NCBI GenBank assembly: GCA_946482295.1
Contig: CAMLRB010000177.1
Location: 1-7,322, forward strand
DNA from: an uncultured Bacteriovorax sp.
GTDB lineage: Bacteria; Bdellovibrionota; Bacteriovoracia; Bacteriovoracales; Bacteriovoracaceae
Direction of reading: 5' to 3'
DNA length: 7,322 nt
Numbering within the stretch: position 1 is the stretch's first letter; each line of letters starts with the position of its first letter. Positions 1 through 5,617 of this stretch are shown here, piece by piece. The position numbers and the translations under genes were made by a program. The notes beneath the pieces were generated by a model. That model saw nothing but the letters and a program-made list of their open reading frames with translations, had not been told where the DNA came from and did not search any database.

Positions 1-864
1 ATTAATAAGCATTCCAACTGAAACAAAAAAAACGGCCGAAAAAAGGTTTTTGATTGGCTCAAGGAGTATTTCAATATTTTTTCTTTCTCGGGTCTCCGCT
101 AATATTGACCCCATAATGAATGCCCCTAATGGAGCAGAAAAACCGACATTGGTGGCAATGATAACCATTAGCAAGCAAAGTGCTAATGACACGACAATCG
201 TCGTTTCACCAGTGAGTTGTTTTCTTATGATATTTAAAAAGAGTGGAATAATGTAAATTCCCACAAGAAACCAAATTGTAAGGAAAAAGCCTAATTTGAA
301 TGTGGCAGATGCAAGTGCGCCACCTGAGAGAGTATTGCTTACGGCCGCGGTCGTAAGAAGAACGAGTAGGAGAATAGCAATTAAGTCTTCGACAATTAAA
401 ATTCCAAATACAAAGTTAACGAATTTTTTTCCTTTCATGCCAAGTTCATCAAAGGCCCGAACAATGATGGTGGTTGATGAAATTGAAAGAATACCTCCCA
501 GATAAAGACTGTCGATATTTTTCCAACCTAGCAGTTTGCCAGTTGTGAAACCAATTCCCACCATAAAAGCGGCTTCAAATAATGCCGTTATACTTGCACT
601 TTTTCCGACTCGAGAAAGTTTTTTAAAGCTAAATTCCAACCCTAGACCAAAAAGCAAAAAGATGACGCCGATTTCTGCCCAAATATGAACGGATTGTGTG
701 TCTTTAACTCGAATAAAAAAGGGAAAATAGGGACCAAGAAAAAATCCTGCAATGAGGTAACCTAGGACTAGCGGTTGACGTAATTTTTTAAATATAAGTG
801 TAACCACGGCAGCGGTTATGAGAATGAAGCCAAGGTCTTTTATCAGAATAGGTAAATGATTCAT
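1..864 (-). CDS. CPA2/Kef-type cation:proton antiporter, 3' end outside window
   Basis: Integral inner-membrane transporter that exchanges a monovalent cation (Na+ or K+) for protons. I translated the open minus-strand frame by hand from the ATG at 864-862. It stays open for 288 codons to the left edge, so the C-terminus is missing. It is almost entirely hydrophobic helices with short charged loops. CPA2 landmarks in order are: FGLGLEF at residues 72-78; SISSTTIIVRAFDELG at 127-142, matching the family's SST...E segment; GILIVEDLIAI at 154-164, with the acidic pair E159-D160 in the transport-site helix; the helix pattern GAFIMGSILAE at 247-257; and FFVSVGM at 279-285. Kef channels usually have Gln-Asp at the site and electrogenic antiporters Asp-Asp, so Glu-Asp leaves ion and coupling undecided. 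Whether regulatory TrkA-N/RCK domains follow cannot be seen. No strong Shine-Dalgarno is visible. It is divergent from the nitrilase gene, and no link to cyanophycin is evident. Confidence 0.9.
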   Translation of the reverse strand, partial: MNHLPILIKDLGFILITAAVVTLIFKKLRQPLVLGYLIAGFFLGPYFPFFIRVKDTQSVHIWAEIGVIFLLFGLGLEFSFKKLSRVGKSASITALFEAAFMVGIGFTTGKLLGWKNIDSLYLGGILSISSTTIIVRAFDELGMKGKKFVNFVFGILIVEDLIAILLLVLLTTAAVSNTLSGGALASATFKLGFFLTIWFLVGIYIIPLFLNIIRKQLTGETTIVVSLALCLLMVIIATNVGFSAPLGAFIMGSILAETRERKNIEILLEPIKNLFSAVFFVSVGMLIN

Positions 865-887
865 AAAACTAAAGGATCTCGTATTTT

Positions 888-916
888 TTGAAAAAGATTT
901 CCTTAAAAAGTTTAAC
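888..916 (+). promoter_or_regulatory. Candidate sigma70 promoter for the nitrilase gene
   Basis: The 109-bp gap between the divergent antiporter and nitrilase genes is very A/T-rich. On the plus strand TTGAAA (888-893, 5/6 to the -35 consensus) is followed after 17 bp by TTTAAC (911-916, 4/6 to the -10 consensus). This would give a leader of about 50 nt before the ATG at 974. In such AT-rich DNA partial matches arise easily, so this is only a candidate. No convincing promoter for the antiporter was seen in the same gap, nor any stem-loop. Confidence 0.3.
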
Positions 917-973
917 CAAAAAGTGTGTAAAAAAATACTTTTAACAAAATAAAACTTATGAAAAAATGATGAG

Positions 974-1849
974 ATGAAAAATGTTCGTATCTGCGTCTTA
1001 AATTACCAGCAACAAAACGTTGAAAGCTATGAAGAGTGGTCCGACCATTTAATTAGTTGCATTGATGTAGCTTCGGAAAATGGATCTGATTTTATTGTCT
1101 TTCCAGAATTTGTAACCATTCCGCTCCTGAGTTTAGAAAAGAGTAAATTAAATGCTGATGAATCACTGACAAAATTATCGAGCTATACAGAGAAATTTTT
1201 GGCCTTAATGAAGCATGAAGCCCTTCAGAAAAAAATAAACATCATTGGTGGAACTCATCTGCTCTTCGATGATCAAGGCTTGATCAAGAACGTATGCCAT
1301 CTTTTTACAAGACAAGGTGATATTTTCAAGCAAGAAAAAATTCATCCCACTCCAAATGAGCAGATCGCTTGGAAAGTCAAAGGTGGAAACGAATTAAAAG
1401 TCTTTGACACTGATTGTGGAAAAATTGGAATTCAAATTTGTTATGACTGCGAGTTTCCAGAGCTCTCGAGAAAACAAATTAAGGAAGGAGCACAAATTCT
1501 TTTTGTTCCGTACTCTACAGATACTCGGCATGGACATTTGAGAGTACGAATTTGTGCGCAAGCACGCACTATTGAAAATCAATGTTATGTTGCTTTATCG
1601 GGCAATGTTGGACATCTAAAAAATGTTTTTAATGCTGATATTAGCTATGCTCAAAGTTGCATTCTCACACCATCTGATTTCTTTTTTGATCGTGATGGAA
1701 TTGCAGCAGACACCGAGGCCAATATTCCGATGTTTGCCTTTGCAGACCTAGACCTCGAAAAACTTTCTTTTGCACGCAAACAAGGGAGTGTACAGAATTT
1801 AAAAGATCGTCGCCTTGATCTCTATCAGGTTAATTGGTCTGGGAAATAA
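974..1849 (+). CDS. Nitrilase-superfamily carbon-nitrogen hydrolase (stand-alone amidohydrolase)
   Basis: Predicted cytoplasmic amidase of 291 aa that hydrolyses a carbon-nitrogen bond through a cysteine thioester. The nitrilase triad is complete: E45 in IVFPEF, K122 in QEKIHPTPNEQ and C156 in IGIQICYDCEFPELSR. The second glutamate of the fold is E160 or E163, just after the cysteine. The stretch from GIQICYD through RVRICAQARTIENQCYVALSGNVG to QNLKDRRLDLY closely resembles, from memory, the hydrolase half of proteins in which a GNAT acetyltransferase domain is fused in front. Here no GNAT domain precedes it: a TGA at 959-961 closes the frame 13 bp upstream of the ATG, so 974 is the first possible start. 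No good Shine-Dalgarno is visible. There is no signal peptide. The substrate is unknown. A link to arginine or agmatine-type amide metabolism from the cyanophycin neighbours is only guesswork. Its stop abuts the stop of the convergent oxygenase gene. Confidence 0.9.
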   Translation: MKNVRICVLNYQQQNVESYEEWSDHLISCIDVASENGSDFIVFPEFVTIPLLSLEKSKLNADESLTKLSSYTEKFLALMKHEALQKKINIIGGTHLLFDDQGLIKNVCHLFTRQGDIFKQEKIHPTPNEQIAWKVKGGNELKVFDTDCGKIGIQICYDCEFPELSRKQIKEGAQILFVPYSTDTRHGHLRVRICAQARTIENQCYVALSGNVGHLKNVFNADISYAQSCILTPSDFFFDRDGIAADTEANIPMFAFADLDLEKLSFARKQGSVQNLKDRRLDLYQVNWSGK

Positions 1850-1855
1850 TTATTT
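1844..1855. repeat. 12-bp AT-only palindrome spanning two convergent stop codons
   Basis: AAATAATTATTT is a perfect palindrome containing the TAA of the nitrilase gene (1847-1849) and, on the other strand, the TAA of the oxygenase gene (1850-1852). It has no GC stem and no T-tract after a hairpin, so it does not look like an intrinsic terminator. The symmetry may simply follow from two adjoining TAA stops. Confidence 0.5.
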
Positions 1856-2710
1856 GTTACTCCGCTCTTTAAGATTTTTGATAAAGTTTTTAACAAACTT
1901 TTCGTCTGTGATTTTTTCATTCAGTTCTTTAATCGATTTCGTGATTGCTCTAGAATAATAGTCGACTTCTGCTTTTTCATTTTCAAATTTTGTATGAACG
2001 GGAAGTCTTGTTCGCCAAAAAGTGTCTTTAGCGAAATGTTGGGGAAGATAACTTAAAAGATCCAGTGCCGAACTTGGCATCAGACCAATTGAGATATGCA
2101 TTGATTCTGCTCTTGTACGTGCGACATGCCACCATCCCGATGGTATGTAGAGAAAGTCGCCCGCTTCTAGAGTGACATTTAGTTCGATATTTGTTTTTTC
2201 TTTTTCAAAACCCATGTCTTTAGGAATGTGGGCCATCACTGGATTAGGATGAATTGTGTTTGGGCGGATCGTATAGTGTTTACTGCCTTTAGTTTGAATG
2301 ATGAATACTTCTTCAATGTCATAGTGCCATCCAAAAGCATTATTGTTGGCAGGAGTACAATAAAGTTGAATATCAACAGGAGTATAAAAAGCGTGTGAGA
2401 AATCGTCAGCGAGTGATTTTAGTTTGGGATGCGAGAGTTCAGCGTACCTCAGCAACAAAGTATGTCCGAGTTGATGATGCCTTATGGCTTCAGGATAACT
2501 GAGATCTACATAATCTTTAATCACTCGACCTTCTTGGACAATTCTCAGCTTTGATTTTTTAGCATTCAGAACTTCTTCGACTATTGACCAAGTCAAAAAC
2601 GATTGCAACTCAGAACCACCGTGTGGCATTGAAAAAGGCATTTTGCAAAAATGTTTTTCTAAAAAATCATCTAGTGGAACATCTTTTAGAAGCTGCTTTA
2701 ATATTTTCAA
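1850..2710 (-). CDS. JmjC/cupin_4-like Fe(II)/2-oxoglutarate-dependent oxygenase
   Basis: Predicted cytoplasmic non-haem iron oxygenase of 286 aa from the double-stranded beta-helix family that includes the ribosomal-protein hydroxylases YcfD/RoxA and the JmjC-like cupins. The iron ligands fit the HxD...H pattern: H129 and D131 in FGWHYDIEEVFIIQTKGSKHY, and H195 in GDFLYIPSGWWHVA. K144 in GSKHY sits where a basic 2-oxoglutarate-binding residue is usual. The N-terminal LDDFLEKHFCKMPF resembles the conserved start of cupin_4 proteins. The C-terminal part, rich in Lys and Glu, could be the helical region that follows the cupin core. The start is TTG (2710-2708), preceded by AAGG (complement of 2718-2721) at 7 nt spacing. 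An in-frame TAG lies only a few codons upstream and the next ATG would remove the conserved N-terminus. The target is unknown, whether ribosomal protein, other protein or small molecule. It is divergent from cphA and shares its promoter region. Confidence 0.85.
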   Translation of the reverse strand: MKILKQLLKDVPLDDFLEKHFCKMPFSMPHGGSELQSFLTWSIVEEVLNAKKSKLRIVQEGRVIKDYVDLSYPEAIRHHQLGHTLLLRYAELSHPKLKSLADDFSHAFYTPVDIQLYCTPANNNAFGWHYDIEEVFIIQTKGSKHYTIRPNTIHPNPVMAHIPKDMGFEKEKTNIELNVTLEAGDFLYIPSGWWHVARTRAESMHISIGLMPSSALDLLSYLPQHFAKDTFWRTRLPVHTKFENEKAEVDYYSRAITKSIKELNEKITDEKFVKNFIKNLKERSNK

Positions 2711-2749
2711 CGAGTGACCTTGTTTAAACTAACTGCGTTTATTTCATAC

Positions 2750-2778
2750 ATCATAGAACCCGTGGGGCATTTTTTCTA
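2750..2778 (-). promoter_or_regulatory. Candidate sigma70 promoter for the oxygenase gene
   Basis: Reading the minus strand, TAGAAA (2778-2773, 4/6 to the -35 consensus) is separated by 17 bp from TATGAT (2755-2750, 5/6 to the -10 consensus). Transcription would begin about 35 nt before the TTG start at 2710. Spacing and position are good, but it is a pattern match only. Confidence 0.35.
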
Positions 2779-2837
2779 GAGAGTTTGACTGAGTTTGGGA
2801 AAAAGATTCAAGGAATATTAAGATAGGCCTAAAAGGG

Positions 2838-2870
2838 TTGGCATCGTTTTGGCAAATGCCACATCGTTTT
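2838..2870. repeat. Nested direct and inverted repeats upstream of cphA (operator-like)
   Basis: Within 33 bp there are several overlapping symmetries. TTGGCA occurs at 2838-2843 and again at 2849-2854, 11 bp apart, one helical turn. TGGCA (2850-2854) and TGCCA (2857-2861) form a perfect inverted repeat around AA. TGGCAT (2839-2844) and ATGCCA (2856-2861) form a second, longer-spaced inverted repeat. CATCGTTTT occurs at 2842-2850 and 2862-2870, 20 bp apart, about two turns. This density of helical-phase repeats just before cphA suggests a binding site for a dimeric regulator. The regulator is unknown. Confidence 0.45.
2839..2853 (+). promoter_or_regulatory. Candidate sigma54 (-24/-12) promoter of the cphA operon
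   Basis: TGGCAT-N5-TGGC matches the sigma54 consensus TGGCAC-N5-TTGC in both invariant doublets: GG at 2840-2841 and GC at 2852-2853, separated by exactly 10 bp. Transcription would start near 2865, leaving a leader of about 32 nt that contains the cphA ribosome-binding site. No sigma70 pair with acceptable spacing was found on this strand. The match has two departures from consensus and overlaps repeats that could have another role. No upstream activator site was recognised. Confidence 0.35.
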
Positions 2871-2887
2871 TCAATGATTAGAGAAAC

Positions 2888-2892
2888 GGGAG
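2888..2892 (+). promoter_or_regulatory. Ribosome-binding site of cphA
   Basis: GGGAG lies 4 nt before the ATG at 2897. The spacing is short but the purine core is clear, and it supports this start, whose product begins like known CphA proteins. Confidence 0.5.
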
Positions 2893-2896
2893 CGTC

Positions 2897-5617
2897 ATGA
2901 AAATCCAGAGCATTAGAACGATCGCTGGTCCAAACATCTACCATAATCGACCAGTTCTTATTATGACTCTAGAGCTAGAAGATCTCACTGATCGCTCTAG
3001 CGATAGCATTCCAAATTTTACGACTAATCTCACAGCTATGCTTCCAGGTCTTCATGAGCATCGATGTTCACCTGGTTATGTTGGTGGTTTTGTCGAACGC
3101 CTTAACAAGGGAACCTACTTTGCTCACATCGTTGAGCATATTGCTCTCGAGCTCTCTGAGTTAGTAGGGATTGGGGTGGGATATGGAAAATCCATTTACG
3201 GAAATGCTCCAGGTCTTTACCAAGTTATTATTCGCTACAAAAACGAAGAAGGCATGATGGAAGTTTTAAAAGTGGCCGTAAAACTTGCTGATGCAATTGC
3301 TCGTGGAGAAACTTTCGATCTTGAAGGTGCGATCATCACCATTAAAAATAAAATCAGAAAAAATGAATTTGGCCCGAGCACTCAGGCCATTCTTAAAGCG
3401 GCAACTGTCAGAAATATTCCATGGAAGAGACTGAACGAATTCAATCTTGTTCAACTCGGCCATGGAAAGTATCGCAAATTTATTCAAGCAACGACAAGTT
3501 CACAGACAAGCGATATAGCTGTAGATATTGCTCAAAATAAGGACCTGACAAAAAACTTTTTACGAGCAGGAGCTATCCGAGTTCCTTATGGAAGAGTCGT
3601 TCATACACTTGAAGAAGCAATTGAAGCCTTTAATGAAATTGGTGATGCAGTCGTTGTCAAACCTTTCGATGGTAATCACGGTCGTGGCGTTTCGATCAAT
3701 CTTAAAACCAAAGAAGAGATAGCTACGGCATATGAAATTGCTCATGCAGAATCTAATGCAGTTTTAATTGAAGAGTATTTTAAAGGATTAGACTATCGAG
3801 TTATTGTTGTTGGTGGAAAAATGATAGCGGCAGCATGGAGAGAAGCCGCACATGTAATCGGCGATGGAATTCACAATCTCGCAGAACTTGTAGCTCTAGA
3901 AAATATGAATCCCAAGCGCGGTGAAGGTCATGAAAAACCTTTGACCAAAATTTCTTTTGATCCAACAAATGAATCACTCCTTAAAAAGAATCAAATTAGC
4001 CTCGATATGATTCCACTCAAAGGACAAAAAATATATTTGAGAGAAACCGCTAATTTGTCTACCGGTGGCACGGCGACTGACGTGACTGATCATGTTCATC
4101 CAGAAGTAGCACTCCTTTGTGAAAGAGCGGCGAAAATTATTGGATTAGATATTTGTGGAATCGATCTTGTAATGGAAGATATTTCAAAACCACTGGCCGG
4201 ACAAATCGGTGGAGTTATTGAAGTCAACGCGGGACCTGGAATTCGTATGCATCACTATCCGAATGCAGGGGCCGCTCGTGATGTCGGTGGGGCCATTGTT
4301 GATTTTATGTATCCAGGTCATCACAACGGACGCATTCCGATTATCTCTATTACCGGTACGAATGGAAAAACGACAGTTACAAGACTGATAAGTCACATTG
4401 TCGCTCAAACTGGAATGACGGTTGGAAGTACGACGACCGATGGAATTTACATCAACAATAAACGAGTGACAGAAGGGGATACAACGGGGCCAATTTCTGC
4501 TCAAAACATTCTCTTTGATCCTTCAGTTGAGTTCGCTGTTTTCGAAACGGCAAGAGGTGGAATTGTTAAAAGAGGACTAGGTTATGATTGGTCAGATGTA
4601 GGAATTATTACCAACATAACTGCTGATCATCTTGGCCAAGATGGAATTAATTCTATTGAAGATGTTTTAAGAATAAAATCTTTAGTCGTCGAGAGAGTGA
4701 GAAAAGGGGGGACTGTCATTTTAAATGCTGACTGTCCGGAGCTAGTAGAGCTTGCTCAAAATTCTCAAATGGAATTTGATCAAAAACAAATTATTTTTTT
4801 CTCAGTTAAAGAAAATTCCGAAATCATAAGTGAACATGTGGCACAGGGGAAAACTGCCTTTTACCTTCGAGATAATCGAATTTATCAATCTTATGAAGGT
4901 ATCGAGCGTTTTGTCGTTCAGGCACATGAAATACCAATGACCATTCACGGTTCTGCACTCTTTAATGTTTCAAACGCTCTTGCGGGGATGGCGGCCTGTA
5001 AAGCAGTAGGACTTCCTTACAGTGTCATTCTGGATGGTTTAAGAACCTTCGACTTGAATGAAAATAATCCAGGACGAACAAATATCTATCAGATTAATGA
5101 TGCTTTCGTTTTACTTGATTATGCTCATAATCCAGATGCCCTTCTCAATATAGGCGATATGGTTTCAAAATGGGATGTAGATAGTCTCACGGGGGTCATA
5201 GCTGTACCAGGTGATCGATCTGATGATCTCATCAAAATGTCTGGAGTTGCTGCTGCTCATATTTTTAAGAAAATTATTATTCGTGAAGATGAAGATCTAC
5301 GCGGGCGTAAGCCTGGAGAAGTTGCTCAACTCATTCAAACGGGTGTGTCCCAGGAGAGGACTGATAGTGTTAGCACCATTATTCCAAATCCTTATGAAGC
5401 TCTGACTGCAGCGATAAAAGATCTAAAATCTCAAGAGGTGGTTGCCTATTTTTATGAAGATTTTAAAAAATCAGAAGCTCTTTTGATTCAGTTGGGGGCA
5501 TTCAAAATTTCTTCTTCTAAACTTGCTCAAAAAAATTACAGGCATTACATCGAAACAGATAATCTCGATAGTTATCAAAAAAACCATCATGAGGAACGAC
5601 CATGGCATCAGCATTAA
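2897..5617 (+). CDS. cphA: Cyanophycin synthetase, CphA1 type
   Basis: Cytoplasmic ATP-dependent polymerase that adds Asp to the backbone and then Arg to each Asp side chain, making the nitrogen reserve cyanophycin. It has 906 aa, the usual length, in three domains. The N domain (about 1-160) includes HIVEHIALELSE with H77-x-x-E80-H81. The ATP-grasp domain (about 165-475) includes VVKPFDGNHGRG (K255) and probable Mg-binding residues D423, E442 and N444 in GIDLV and IEVNAGPG. The Mur-ligase-like domain (about 480-890) includes the P-loop GTNGKTT at 487-493, TADH with D577-H578, and LDYAHNP at 740-746. The intact P-loop argues for CphA1 and against CphA2, whose Mur-type site is degenerate. The start is supported by a purine-rich site at 2888-2892 and a canonical N-terminus. 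It is the first gene of an operon and its last 16 bp overlap the isoaspartyl dipeptidase gene. No frameshift or missing motif was seen. Confidence 0.97.
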   Translation: MKIQSIRTIAGPNIYHNRPVLIMTLELEDLTDRSSDSIPNFTTNLTAMLPGLHEHRCSPGYVGGFVERLNKGTYFAHIVEHIALELSELVGIGVGYGKSIYGNAPGLYQVIIRYKNEEGMMEVLKVAVKLADAIARGETFDLEGAIITIKNKIRKNEFGPSTQAILKAATVRNIPWKRLNEFNLVQLGHGKYRKFIQATTSSQTSDIAVDIAQNKDLTKNFLRAGAIRVPYGRVVHTLEEAIEAFNEIGDAVVVKPFDGNHGRGVSINLKTKEEIATAYEIAHAESNAVLIEEYFKGLDYRVIVVGGKMIAAAWREAAHVIGDGIHNLAELVALENMNPKRGEGHEKPLTKISFDPTNESLLKKNQISLDMIPLKGQKIYLRETANLSTGGTATDVTDHVHPEVALLCERAAKIIGLDICGIDLVMEDISKPLAGQIGGVIEVNAGPGIRMHHYPNAGAARDVGGAIVDFMYPGHHNGRIPIISITGTNGKTTVTRLISHIVAQTGMTVGSTTTDGIYINNKRVTEGDTTGPISAQNILFDPSVEFAVFETARGGIVKRGLGYDWSDVGIITNITADHLGQDGINSIEDVLRIKSLVVERVRKGGTVILNADCPELVELAQNSQMEFDQKQIIFFSVKENSEIISEHVAQGKTAFYLRDNRIYQSYEGIERFVVQAHEIPMTIHGSALFNVSNALAGMAACKAVGLPYSVILDGLRTFDLNENNPGRTNIYQINDAFVLLDYAHNPDALLNIGDMVSKWDVDSLTGVIAVPGDRSDDLIKMSGVAAAHIFKKIIIREDEDLRGRKPGEVAQLIQTGVSQERTDSVSTIIPNPYEALTAAIKDLKSQEVVAYFYEDFKKSEALLIQLGAFKISSSKLAQKNYRHYIETDNLDSYQKNHHEERPWHQH
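5591..5594 (+). promoter_or_regulatory. Ribosome-binding site of the isoaspartyl dipeptidase gene
   Basis: GAGG lies 7 nt before the ATG at 5602, inside the last codons of cphA. This is a good match and fixes the overlapping start. It suggests translational coupling to cphA. Confidence 0.7.

Noticed and set aside
50..505. Two short plus-strand reading frames (50-256 and 296-505)
   Set aside because: They lie antisense to the antiporter, whose minus-strand frame is continuous and carries family motifs. Their products show no recognisable features.
2756..2780. GC-rich run followed by T-tract (ACCCGTGGGGCATTTTTTC) as a terminator
   Set aside because: The possible stem is only a few pairs with mismatches, and no plus-strand gene ends upstream of it.
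2785..2790. TTGACT as a sigma70 -35 element for cphA
   Set aside because: The hexamer is good (5/6), but no acceptable -10 element lies 15-19 bp downstream. The nearest TATTAA is about 25 bp away.
2744..2944. 66-aa minus-strand reading frame across the cphA promoter region
   Set aside because: It overlaps the cphA start and the repeat cluster, has no recognisable motif, and is better explained as chance in the intergenic region.
4190..4420. Degenerate Mur-ligase site that would make this CphA2
   Set aside because: The P-loop GTNGKTT at residues 487-493 is intact, as are the downstream DH and DYAHNP motifs, so CphA1 is the better call.
4184..4504. 106-aa minus-strand reading frame inside cphA
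   Set aside because: It is antisense to the conserved ATP-grasp/Mur-ligase junction. The Cys/Ser/Asn-rich composition is typical of a shadow frame.
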